Source: Bacteroidota bacterium
GTDB taxonomy: Bacteria > Bacteroidota > Ignavibacteria > SZUA-365
Direction of reading: 5' to 3'
Assembly: GCA_018224345.1 (NCBI GenBank)
Contig: JAGTUW010000077.1
Coordinates: 1 to 6,652 of the forward strand
Length of the DNA: 6,652 nt
Made by a program: the position numbers and the translations under genes. Shown here piece after piece: positions 1-6,507 of this stretch; within the stretch, counting starts at the first letter, position 1, and every line of letters starts with the position of its first letter. Under the pieces are notes generated by a model that was given only the letters and a program-made list of their open reading frames with translations, was not told the DNA's origin and searched no databases.

Positions 1-1334
1 TGGTGAACATCGATGGCAGCAATGCGCGCTGTATCACCGCGGACAACAAGGGCAATGACAATCAGCCGGTGTATTCGCCCGACGGCCGCTCCATCGCCTA
101 TCGCAGCATGTCAAGGGCCGGATATGAGGCCGACAAATACGATCTGAAAGTATACAATCGCGCAACCGGCCGCAGCACGCTGCTCACCGACGGGGTCGAT
201 CGTTCTGTGGATGAAATATTCTGGACTCCTGACGGCAAGCGTATTCTCTTCACCGCACAGGAAGGACCATACAAGGCCCTGTTCGAAGTCCCCGCCGAAG
301 GAGGCGATATACTCCGCGTTCTCAAAGGTATGCTCGAACTGCAGTATGTACACAAGGATACGGTGCAGACCATAGAGCTCGGCACTTACCGGCACAACTT
401 CCGTATGCATCCCGACGGAGAGCGTCTGATCTTTCTCGGCGAGCGGCAGAATTATCCGGCGGAATTGATGTCCATCCATTACGACGGCCAAAGACTCACC
501 GACATCCGTCAACTTACAATGACCAATGCGAAACTGCTCGAAACAATCGACATGCCCGCACCCGAACTCTTCACTTTTGAAAGTTTCGACGGCGTGGAAG
601 TGCAGGGGTGGATTATCGTGCCCCCCGATTTCGATCCGGCCGAGTCCTACCCGATGATATACCTGGTGCATGGCGGTCCGCAGGGTGTCTGGGCCGACAA
701 TTTCCACTACCGCTGGAACACCGCACTCTTCGCTTCGCCCGGTTTCGTGGTCGTGGCGGTCAATTGCCGCGGCTCCGTCGGTTTCGGACAGGACTTCACA
801 GACGGCGTCAGCGGCGACTGGGGAGGCGCACCGTACAAGGATCTTATGGCCGGGCTGGATTACGTGCTCGAGAAATATCCCTTCATCGACGAGACACGTC
901 TCGGTGCTGCGGGCGCTTCGTACGGTGGTTACATGATGAACTGGTTTCTCGGCAACACCGACCGCTTCAAGGCTCTGTTCAGCCATGCCGGCGTCTATGA
1001 CCTGACCAGTATGTATGGTGGGACGGAGGAGTTGTGGTTCGTTGAATGGGAATTTGAAGGCACACCCTGGACAAATCCGGAGATGTATGATCGCTGGTCG
1101 CCGAGCCGCCTTGCGGCGAATTTCAGCACACCGACCTATGTCTCTCATGGACAACTCGACTTCCGCGTCCCGATCGAACAGAGCATGCAACTCTTCACCG
1201 CCCTGCAGCGGCAGGGGGTCGAAAGCCGCTTTCTCTATTATCCCGACGAAGGGCATCTCGTGCTGCGTCCGCGCAATTCACAGCTCTGGTACGGTGAGTT
1301 CCACGACTGGTTCAGAAAACATCTCATGGACTGA
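1..1334 (+). CDS. S9 family serine peptidase (prolyl oligopeptidase / dipeptidyl aminopeptidase type), 5' truncated
   Basis: This is the C-terminal 443 residues of a longer protein; the reading frame is open to the window edge and the first whole codon is a GTG at position 3, which is probably an internal Val and not the start. Residues 1-150 hold beta-propeller (PD40/TolB-like) blades, seen as repeated SPDG-type motifs at about 25-33, 75-83 and 136-144. From about residue 190 a complete alpha/beta-hydrolase follows: the HGGPQG oxyanion-hole motif at 223-228, the nucleophile Ser306 in GASYGGY (codon 918-920), Asp386 in GQLDFRVP and His418 in DEGH. The EWEFEGTPW motif at 348-356 is typical of the S9C branch. 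Family knowledge: these enzymes cut short peptides, releasing dipeptides or acyl-amino acids, often in the periplasm; the exact specificity and any signal peptide cannot be judged because the N-terminus is missing. It is separated from the ABC-F gene by about 220 bp, so joint transcription is uncertain. Confidence 0.95.
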   Translation, partial: VNIDGSNARCITADNKGNDNQPVYSPDGRSIAYRSMSRAGYEADKYDLKVYNRATGRSTLLTDGVDRSVDEIFWTPDGKRILFTAQEGPYKALFEVPAEGGDILRVLKGMLELQYVHKDTVQTIELGTYRHNFRMHPDGERLIFLGERQNYPAELMSIHYDGQRLTDIRQLTMTNAKLLETIDMPAPELFTFESFDGVEVQGWIIVPPDFDPAESYPMIYLVHGGPQGVWADNFHYRWNTALFASPGFVVVAVNCRGSVGFGQDFTDGVSGDWGGAPYKDLMAGLDYVLEKYPFIDETRLGAAGASYGGYMMNWFLGNTDRFKALFSHAGVYDLTSMYGGTEELWFVEWEFEGTPWTNPEMYDRWSPSRLAANFSTPTYVSHGQLDFRVPIEQSMQLFTALQRQGVESRFLYYPDEGHLVLRPRNSQLWYGEFHDWFRKHLMD

Positions 1335-1403
1335 CCCCTCGTCGGCACGATGCACTGCAGGCGGCGAGCGGTGAACATGAAATTGCGCCTTGCCGGTGAT
1401 CTC

Positions 1404-1421
1404 GCCCCGCAGGAGCGGGGC
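1404..1421. other. GC-rich perfect hairpin in spacer, possible transcription end
   Basis: The arms GCCCCGC (1404-1410) and GCGGGGC (1415-1421) pair perfectly around an AGGA loop, and one more C-G pair (1403/1422) extends the stem to 8 bp. It lies about 70 bp after the stop codon of the peptidase gene. No T-run follows on either strand, so it is not a standard intrinsic terminator. It could be a pause or mRNA 3'-end stabilising hairpin, or simply spacer sequence. Confidence 0.4.
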
Positions 1422-1460
1422 GGGCGGGTAGAACGACACGACCCGGGCTGTACTTGTCAC

Positions 1461-1474
1461 CCCGCATGTGCGGG
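1461..1474. other. second short GC hairpin in the same spacer
   Basis: CCCGC (1461-1465) pairs with GCGGG (1470-1474) around ATGT. The stem is only 5 bp and no T-run follows. Together with the hairpin 40 bp upstream it makes the spacer between the peptidase and ABC-F genes rich in secondary structure. I see no convincing promoter in this spacer. Confidence 0.25.
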
Positions 1475-1554
1475 AGCTGGCGCACACAACCGGTAATACG
1501 GAATATTCTGATAGATATGAATTACGACACGAATGATGGTGGACGGCCTGTGAC

Positions 1555-3528
1555 ATGATTTCTCTCAACGCAGTGACCAAGGAATATCCGGGAAAAACCC
1601 TGTTCAGGGATGTCTCCCTGCGCATCGGCGACAATGAGCGTGTTTCCATTGTCGGGGCCAACGGCACGGGGAAATCCACGTTGATGAAAATCATTACCGG
1701 GGAAATCGAACCCGACAGCGGCGAAATCGCACAATCACGCAACAACACCGTCGGTTATCTGCCGCAGGACGGTATCACGCACAATGGTCGTACGCTATTC
1801 GACGAATCCTCCACTGCGTTTGACGATATCATCGCGTTGCACGAACGCGTCGATACATTGAGCGACGAAATCTCGAAGCTCTCGAATCAGGGCGAAACGT
1901 CGGAAGCACTGCTGCATCGCAGGGTAGAGGAACTCGGTGAGGTGCAGCATCTGCTTGAGCATCGCGAGGGTTACAATATCGAGACCAAAGTCGCGCAGGT
2001 GCTTTCCGGTCTCGGTTTCCACGAACGTGATTTCCACCGCCCGACGGAAGAATTCAGTGGCGGCTGGCAAATGCGCATCGCATTGGCGAAACTGCTGTTG
2101 CGCGAACCAACCATTCTCCTGCTCGACGAACCCACGAATCATCTGGACCTCGAGGCATTACAGTGGCTCGAAGAGTATCTGAACGGCTATGATAACTCTC
2201 TCGTGCTGATTTCGCATGATCGCCAATTTCTCGATAATCTGACGAAGCGCACCATTGAAATCTCGCTCGGAAAACTCACCGAGTACAGCGGGAATTACAG
2301 CTACTACGTCGATCAAAAGGTTCTGCGCATGGATCAGCAGCGTGCCGCCTACGAGAATCAGCAGCAGCAGATCAAGCAGACCATGCAGTTTGTCGACCGT
2401 TTTCGCTACAAATCGACCAAGGCGCGCCAGGTGCAGAGCCGCCTGCGCATGCTCGAGAAACTCGATCCCATTGAACTCGAGGATGAGGAAGGGGGCATTT
2501 CCTTTGATTTTCCCGCGCCACCACAACCGGGACGCATACTGATGGAGCTGCAGGGTGTTGCGAAATCATACGGCGACCTGCTGCTCTTTGACAATCTGGA
2601 TCTGACGATAGAACGTGGTGACCGCATGGCCTTCCTCGGAGTCAACGGCGCGGGGAAGTCAACCCTCGCCCGCATCATCGCAGGCATCGAACCCTTTCAG
2701 GCCGGCACGCGCAAGCCGGGGCATAATCTCGCCATCGGCTACTACGCGCAAAATCAGGCTGAAGAGCTCGTCCCTCAACACACGGTATTTCAGACTCTCG
2801 ATCTCGTCGCGACCGGCGAGGTGCGTAAACGCCTTCGCACACTGCTCGGCTGCTTCATGTTCTCAGGCGACGATGTGAACAAACTCGTCGCCGTGCTTTC
2901 CGGCGGAGAAAAAAGTCGTCTTGCTCTGGCAAAAATGCTGCTGACACCGTCGAATCTTCTGATTCTCGACGAGCCCACGAACCACCTCGACATGCGCAGC
3001 AAGGCCGTGCTGCAGGACGCGCTGTCCCGCTTCCAGGGATCCGCTGTCATCGTCTCGCACGACCGTGATTTTCTTGAGCCACTGGTCAACAAATGCATTG
3101 ATTTCCACAACGGGGCCTTGCGCGAAACCCTCGGCGGGATACAGGACTATCTGCGCAAACGATCGGATGAACAGGATGAATTTCGTCTGCGTAACGCTGC
3201 GGGACAGGTCGTGGAGCGAAAATCCGCTACGCACAGCGACCGCGAGCGCAAGCGTGAGGAAGCGGAACAACGGCAGGAACGTTATCGGCGTATCAAGCCA
3301 CTGAAAAAACGTCTCGAACGTGCTGAACGCCTGGTTGAGAGTCTTGAGAAAAAAAGAGCCGAGGTCGAGTCCGCCCTTGCCGATGAATACACCTACAGAG
3401 ATGAAAACAAAGCCCGCACGCTGACGAATCAATATCGGGACCTCTCCCTGGACCTTGAGAACGCGCTTGCCGAGTGGGAAAACGTGCAGGCCGAAATCGA
3501 TGCAGTCGACCCACTCTCCACGGATTGA
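1555..3528 (+). CDS. ABC-F family ATPase (Uup/YheS/EttA-type translation factor)
   Basis: The complete protein of 657 residues has two ATP-binding cassettes and no membrane-spanning segment. Cassette 1: Walker A GANGTGKST (34-42), signature SGG (168-170), Walker B with catalytic Glu192 in LLLDEPTNHLD, H-switch His221. Cassette 2: Walker A GVNGAGKST (362-370), signature LSGGE (448-452), Walker B with Glu473 in LILDEPTNHLD, H-switch His502. Between them, about 240-305, is the charged, Gln/Arg-rich interdomain linker (P-site tRNA interaction motif region) that defines ABC-F proteins. Residues about 555-650 form a Lys/Arg/Glu-rich C-terminal coiled coil, as in Uup and YheS. Known members act in the cytoplasm on ribosomes, entering the E site to relieve stalled or non-productive states; some give resistance to ribosome-targeting antibiotics. 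All catalytic residues are intact, so it should be active. The start ATG has only a weak purine-rich stretch (about 1533-1542) upstream. Subfamily and any resistance role cannot be decided by eye. Confidence 0.95.
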   Translation: MISLNAVTKEYPGKTLFRDVSLRIGDNERVSIVGANGTGKSTLMKIITGEIEPDSGEIAQSRNNTVGYLPQDGITHNGRTLFDESSTAFDDIIALHERVDTLSDEISKLSNQGETSEALLHRRVEELGEVQHLLEHREGYNIETKVAQVLSGLGFHERDFHRPTEEFSGGWQMRIALAKLLLREPTILLLDEPTNHLDLEALQWLEEYLNGYDNSLVLISHDRQFLDNLTKRTIEISLGKLTEYSGNYSYYVDQKVLRMDQQRAAYENQQQQIKQTMQFVDRFRYKSTKARQVQSRLRMLEKLDPIELEDEEGGISFDFPAPPQPGRILMELQGVAKSYGDLLLFDNLDLTIERGDRMAFLGVNGAGKSTLARIIAGIEPFQAGTRKPGHNLAIGYYAQNQAEELVPQHTVFQTLDLVATGEVRKRLRTLLGCFMFSGDDVNKLVAVLSGGEKSRLALAKMLLTPSNLLILDEPTNHLDMRSKAVLQDALSRFQGSAVIVSHDRDFLEPLVNKCIDFHNGALRETLGGIQDYLRKRSDEQDEFRLRNAAGQVVERKSATHSDRERKREEAEQRQERYRRIKPLKKRLERAERLVESLEKKRAEVESALADEYTYRDENKARTLTNQYRDLSLDLENALAEWENVQAEIDAVDPLSTD

Positions 3529-3619
3529 GCTTCCGGATCGATTTTCTGCAGAACCTCCCGCATGATCAGGCCTCCCTCTGTATCCGTGCGTATTCCACCC
3601 CGGCGTTTTCTGAATATCA

Positions 3620-3648
3620 TTGATTATTACGCCCATTTCCGCTATGTT
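3620..3648 (+). promoter_or_regulatory. candidate sigma70-type promoter for the sigma/anti-sigma operon
   Basis: A -35-like TTGATT (3620-3625) and a -10-like TATGTT (3643-3648) are spaced by exactly 17 bp; each matches the consensus at four of six positions. Transcription would begin near 3655, upstream of the A-tract at 3667-3675 and of the small leader ORF at 3701. It sits in the only sizeable non-coding gap before the ECF sigma gene. I see no clear ECF-type GGAAC promoter here, so autoregulation by the encoded sigma factor is not supported by eye. Bacteroidota promoters differ from sigma70 consensus, which lowers confidence. Confidence 0.3.
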
Positions 3649-3684
3649 GCCGCCGAAAGGCTCATTGAAAAAAAATTTTCTCAC

Positions 3685-3693
3685 GAGGGAAGG
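3685..3693 (+). promoter_or_regulatory. ribosome binding site of a possible leader ORF
   Basis: The purine stretch GAGGGAAGG ends 7 nt before the ATG at 3701. This is a stronger and better spaced site than that of most genes in this window, and is the main reason to take the small downstream ORF seriously. Confidence 0.4.
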
Positions 3694-3700
3694 TTTTACC

Positions 3701-3754
3701 ATGTTCATGTGTCTCCTGAGTGACAGCAATGTTTCGATGTCGATCATGCATTAA
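3701..3754 (+). CDS. possible 17-residue leader peptide upstream of the sigma gene
   Basis: An ATG 7 nt after a good ribosome binding site opens a 17-codon frame reading MFMCLLSDSNVSMSIMH, rich in Met and Ser. Its TAA stop (3752-3754) overlaps the AAGGAG ribosome binding site (3753-3758) of the ECF sigma gene, so ribosomes finishing the leader would be placed to reinitiate on the sigma gene. The codons at 3713-3717 (CTCCT) are complementary to AGGAG at 3754-3758, so the leader mRNA could mask the sigma gene's site until a ribosome passes. The frame extends to an ATG at 3644 (36 residues), but that start has no ribosome binding site. It is short enough to be chance; no homology can be judged. 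Confidence 0.3.
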   Translation: MFMCLLSDSNVSMSIMH

Positions 3755-3758
3755 GGAG
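3753..3758 (+). promoter_or_regulatory. ribosome binding site of the ECF sigma gene
   Basis: AAGGAG lies 4 nt before the GTG at 3763 and 2 nt before an out-of-frame ATG at 3761. It supports initiation here, although both spacings are shorter than usual. The alternative in-frame ATG at 3790 has no such site. Confidence 0.6.
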
Positions 3759-3762
3759 CAAT

Positions 3763-4323
3763 GTGCTGGAGAACGTCAGTCAGACCGCGATGAGGGAGGC
3801 ACAGTTGCTGGAGCGCATCCGTGATGGCGACAATACGGCATTCACGGAAATCTACACGGGACACAAACAAAGTGTCTATCTGTACTGCTTGCGCTATCTC
3901 GGCGAAAATGGTGCCGCGGAGGACGTCTTTCAGGATGTGTTTCTTGGTTTTCTCCAACACGCGCGAAACGGACTGCAAGTCAGCAGTATTTGTGCGTATC
4001 TGATCCGCTCCGCCCGGAATGCCTGCCTGAACCGTATCCGAGACCGCAAGGCTACAAGCGACGTATATGAGATGGAGGAGAAATTGGCGGATGACCACTT
4101 CGAGGATGACGCAACAGACATCGATCTCAGCGAGGCACTTGATCGCCTGCCCGAGCTAAATCGTGAGGCACTGGTTCTCCGCGAATATGCCGGACTGACG
4201 TATGAGGAAATCGCCGAGGTGAGTGGACTGCCAACAACAACCATTTGCAAGCGCATTTACAGGGCCCGCCAGCAGTTGCGCAGGATTGTCTTACAGGAAA
4301 AGCGACGGAAACAGGAATCATGA
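3763..4323 (+). CDS. ECF (extracytoplasmic function) RNA polymerase sigma factor
   Basis: The protein of 186 residues has the two-domain ECF layout. Region sigma2 spans about 26-93, with the core-binding helix around DVFQDVFLGFLQH (54-66). An acidic spacer follows (about 105-124, EKLADDHFEDDATDID). Region sigma4 spans about 124-176, with the helix-turn-helix LTYEEIAEVSGLPTTT (145-160) that reads the -35 element. Such factors direct RNA polymerase to a small envelope or stress regulon and are held inactive by a partner anti-sigma factor, here encoded by the overlapping next gene (ATGA at 4320-4323). The start is uncertain: GTG 3763 has AAGGAG upstream, but ATG 3790 (residue 10) gives an N-terminus (MREAQLLERIRDGD) more like known ECF proteins. 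A 10-codon frame from ATG 3761 ends in a TGA that overlaps ATG 3790 as ATGA, which could couple initiation there. The sigma assignment itself is secure; its regulon is unknown. Confidence 0.95.
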   Translation: MLENVSQTAMREAQLLERIRDGDNTAFTEIYTGHKQSVYLYCLRYLGENGAAEDVFQDVFLGFLQHARNGLQVSSICAYLIRSARNACLNRIRDRKATSDVYEMEEKLADDHFEDDATDIDLSEALDRLPELNREALVLREYAGLTYEEIAEVSGLPTTTICKRIYRARQQLRRIVLQEKRRKQES

Positions 4324-5660
4324 ATTTCGAAGAACGAATATCGGCATTTATGGATGGTGCGTTGAGTCCCGGAGAAGAAACGGAGTTTCTCCATATACTC
4401 TCCGTCTCCCCCGACAAAAGAGCACTTTTCCACTCCTACCTCGATCAACGTGCTGCGTTCATTGCCGATGCACGCAGTACGACGGTGCCCTCCCACCTTG
4501 ACATGGCGGTGCTCGGCGCGGCTGGCGTACTCGGGGCGGGCACTGCGGCAGCCGCCGCTTCAGGCAGCGCAACAGGCGGCAGCGTAGCTGGCGGCAGCGT
4601 AGCTGGCGGCAGTGTAGCTGGCAAGGCGGGGACTGGTGCAGCGGGGATGGCGGCGGGGGCGGCCACTTCCGGAACCACCGGTGCTGGCAGTATGTCGGGT
4701 GTGACCGCGGCTTCATGGTGGACGATGGGACGGATGCTTTCCGCGTTGCTCCTCGGCGTCGCTCTCTTCTCCGGCGGTTATGTACTCAATGACCTTCTCA
4801 CCCCTGCTCAGGGGACACACGCACACGATATCGAGCTTGTTGCCACACCAGTGGAGGAAAACCGTATTACGGACGCCTCGACGGAAGCGGTCTCCCCGTT
4901 CAATGGTGTGGAAACCAACTCCGGGCCTGTTGTCGCCAACGATACCGGCACGGAGGAAAAAATGCAGGAAGCCGCTACTCCCCACGTCGTGTATCGCAAT
5001 GTCTACATCACGCAAATCGACACCGTGTATCTCCCCGGAGAACGCACGACGAGTGCGCATGAGACCCGGGCGATCAAACGCATTGACACCGTCGTTATCG
5101 CCGCAGCACTGCCACCGCGCATCGACAGACCAATCAATATCGTAGAGCAACCGCGTTCGTCCGTATCGCCACGTTCATCGGGACGTTTCGAAGTGGAACT
5201 GCAGCGTGAGCATTTGTCCACCTGGCCGTATATTGATTACGGACGACTCGGCGTCGACCGTACACAGCAGCAATTCGCCGTATCCCTGGGTTACCTGTTC
5301 GACGAGCGACACAGTGCGGGTATCATTGCAGGAGAGAAATCCTTCGCAATGGAATATTACCGTGTGGAAAACGACTCCCTGTTTCTTTTCCAGCGCCAAC
5401 CCGCACTGTTTTACGGTGGCGGCTTTTATCGCTACGCGCAACCGCTTTTTTCCGGGGTAACTCCCGAAGTGACATTGACGCTCGGCGGCTGTGATTTCGG
5501 ACCGGTGCTCGGTGCCCGACTCGCGTTGCGCTTCGACCCGCTCGATCGCATCAGCTTGCTCATCGGCGCCAACGGTACCATTCTTGCATACCGATACAGA
5601 GACAAACTGTTCACCAGCCACAGTCTCGGCCTTTCCTACGGTATGCGATACAGATTCTGA
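4320..5660 (+). CDS. Membrane anti-sigma factor with C-terminal outer-membrane beta-barrel-like domain (Dma-like)
   Basis: The protein has 446 residues from the ATG overlapping the sigma gene's stop (ATGA); an in-frame ATG at 4245 lies inside the sigma gene and is rejected. Domain order: residues 1-62, a helical anti-sigma domain (EERISAFMDGALSPGEE) without the zinc-binding HxxxCxxC motif; 63-132, Ala/Gly/Ser-rich low complexity including three GGSVA units (86-100); about 138-157, one transmembrane helix preceded by WW and Arg138; 158-287, a polar periplasmic linker with two similar IDTV segments (233-236, 255-258); 288-446, about eight amphipathic strands with alternating hydrophobic residues, many Tyr/Phe/Gly, and a final RYRF. 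The terminal Phe fits a BAM-type outer-membrane insertion signal. The linker is long enough to cross the periplasm. Inference: one chain holds the sigma factor in the cytoplasm and has its barrel in the outer membrane, so envelope state could control sigma release, probably through proteolysis. As recalled, Bacteroides Dma proteins share this layout. The barrel could alternatively be a soluble periplasmic beta domain. Confidence 0.8.
   Translation: MNFEERISAFMDGALSPGEETEFLHILSVSPDKRALFHSYLDQRAAFIADARSTTVPSHLDMAVLGAAGVLGAGTAAAAASGSATGGSVAGGSVAGGSVAGKAGTGAAGMAAGAATSGTTGAGSMSGVTAASWWTMGRMLSALLLGVALFSGGYVLNDLLTPAQGTHAHDIELVATPVEENRITDASTEAVSPFNGVETNSGPVVANDTGTEEKMQEAATPHVVYRNVYITQIDTVYLPGERTTSAHETRAIKRIDTVVIAAALPPRIDRPINIVEQPRSSVSPRSSGRFEVELQREHLSTWPYIDYGRLGVDRTQQQFAVSLGYLFDERHSAGIIAGEKSFAMEYYRVENDSLFLFQRQPALFYGGGFYRYAQPLFSGVTPEVTLTLGGCDFGPVLGARLALRFDPLDRISLLIGANGTILAYRYRDKLFTSHSLGLSYGMRYRF
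4575..4619 (+). repeat. 15-bp in-frame tandem repeat, three units (GGSVA x3)
   Basis: Three head-to-tail copies of GGCGGCAGCGTAGCT occupy 4575-4589, 4590-4604 and 4605-4619; the third differs by a single C-to-T change (AGTGTA). The 15-bp length keeps the frame, so copy-number change by slippage would lengthen or shorten the cytoplasmic linker of the anti-sigma protein by five residues at a time without destroying it. Confidence 0.9.
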
Positions 5661-5752
5661 GTCGCAGTTCCAGTGCCTGACGCCCGGCAGCGCGCGACCC
5701 CGATATGGAAGGAAGGGTGGGACACGAACGGATTATTATTCCGCCACCATGA

Positions 5753-6487
5753 TTGTCAATAAAAGTGAACATTGCCCGAATTACATGTCACGCGAGGGGT
5801 ACATTCCTCGGAGCACTGTACGCGGTCGCCCTCCTGCTGGCGTTGACAACCATCTCCTGCGCGCCACCGGATGATAACGGTGGCATTGTCATTCCCCCGG
5901 TGACCTGTGATGCGGAATGGCGTGGCGACACCGCATACGTGAAAACCATTATTCGCTTCGAGGCACTCGTGGATACTTCACTTTTCCCGTTGCAGCGGTT
6001 TTCCGGCAGCGGACTGCGCGTCAGTCTGCTCAGCATTCCACCGGATACCGGCAATCTCCCGTGGCTGGACATCTACTCGGTATCGGCGAACTATCTCGAC
6101 ATCCCCGCGACGGGACTTCCGTTCGAAGTCGTCATTCCCCCGGAATACTTCAAGGATTTCAGTTGTTCCCGTCTTGCCGTCGCCGCAATCCTGGTGTACT
6201 ATGACAGCAATGAGAATGAACGTTACGATGCGGGAGAACCCGTTGTCGGTGCCTGCGAACAAAGTCTCTATGCATTTGTCCAGGGTGATCTGAGTACCGT
6301 CCCGCCCGAATACCGTTTTTCATCCACCGGATCCAATGTCATGATACGTCTTGATCAATCACTCATATCACGCTTTCAATCTTCACCTGATTATCTCGCC
6401 ACAATTTTCATTATCACTGTGCGCGGTCAACAGGAGCGTTATAATATTCCGTACCCCTGGTACGTCTCTTCTCCGCTGTTTCAGTAA
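5753..6487 (+). CDS. Probable lipoprotein of unknown function with Ca-binding-like loop
   Basis: I do not recognise the family. The frame gives up to 244 residues with an N-terminal hydrophobic segment (about 17-35, LGALYAVALLLALTTIS) followed by Cys36 in TISC, a reasonable but imperfect lipobox (Thr at -3), so the mature protein would begin CAPPDDNGG and be anchored in a membrane by lipids. The body looks beta-rich. Residues 151-162, DSNENERYDAGE, match the DxNxNxxxDxGE pattern of EF-hand-like calcium loops common in secreted bacterial proteins. Three further Cys (52, 138, 168) could form a disulfide. The start is uncertain: TTG 5753 is the outermost start, GTG 5765 is equally plausible, and neither has a clear ribosome binding site; no in-frame ATG exists near the signal peptide. 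It follows the anti-sigma gene by 92 bp and precedes the next gene by 20 bp, so it probably belongs to the same transcription unit and may be a partner or target of the sigma system. Confidence 0.75.
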   Translation: MSIKVNIARITCHARGTFLGALYAVALLLALTTISCAPPDDNGGIVIPPVTCDAEWRGDTAYVKTIIRFEALVDTSLFPLQRFSGSGLRVSLLSIPPDTGNLPWLDIYSVSANYLDIPATGLPFEVVIPPEYFKDFSCSRLAVAAILVYYDSNENERYDAGEPVVGACEQSLYAFVQGDLSTVPPEYRFSSTGSNVMIRLDQSLISRFQSSPDYLATIFIITVRGQQERYNIPYPWYVSSPLFQ

Positions 6488-6493
6488 CGAAAC

Positions 6494-6499
6494 GAGGAG
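6494..6499 (+). promoter_or_regulatory. ribosome binding site of the secreted-protein gene
   Basis: GAGGAG lies 8 nt before the ATG at 6508, a near-ideal site and spacing. It fixes the start of the last, truncated gene and shows that this genome does use Shine-Dalgarno-led initiation. Confidence 0.8.
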
Positions 6500-6507
6500 T
6501 TCTTATT

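Noticed and set aside
111..1256. Long open frame on the - strand (381 codons) opposite the S9 peptidase
   Set aside because: It lies antisense to a gene with all catalytic motifs intact; the translation shows no recognisable domain. Long antisense frames are common in GC-rich coding DNA.
1278..1748. Minus-strand frame covering the 1335-1554 spacer
   Set aside because: It overlaps the ends of two solid + strand genes, has no recognisable motif, and its length is explained by antisense codon bias at both ends.
2863..3747. Minus-strand 294-codon frame covering the 3529-3762 spacer
   Set aside because: Most of it is antisense to the second ABC-F cassette and coiled coil; no domain is visible, and the spacer part is short.
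4245..4319. Upstream in-frame ATG extending the anti-sigma protein by 25 residues
   Set aside because: The extension lies wholly within the sigma gene's sigma4-coding region and lacks resemblance to anti-sigma N-termini; ATG 4320 gives the classic ATGA overlap.
4575..4619. Tandem repeat as a CRISPR or regulatory iteron array
   Set aside because: The units are contiguous without spacers, in frame, and encode GGSVA; this is a protein low-complexity repeat.
4713..5150. Minus-strand frame opposite the transmembrane and periplasmic part of the anti-sigma gene
   Set aside because: It is an antisense shadow of a well-supported gene, with no motif of its own.
5734..5739. TATTAT as a -10 element before the lipoprotein gene
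   Set aside because: It matches TATAAT at five of six positions, but there is no -35-like sequence 16-18 bp upstream (GGAAGG instead), so an internal promoter is not supported.
5491..5874. Plus-strand frame bridging the end of the barrel gene and the lipoprotein, including ATG 5749
   Set aside because: It overlaps both real genes out of frame; the product from ATG 5749 has no signal sequence or domain, whereas the neighbouring frame has a signal peptide and lipobox.
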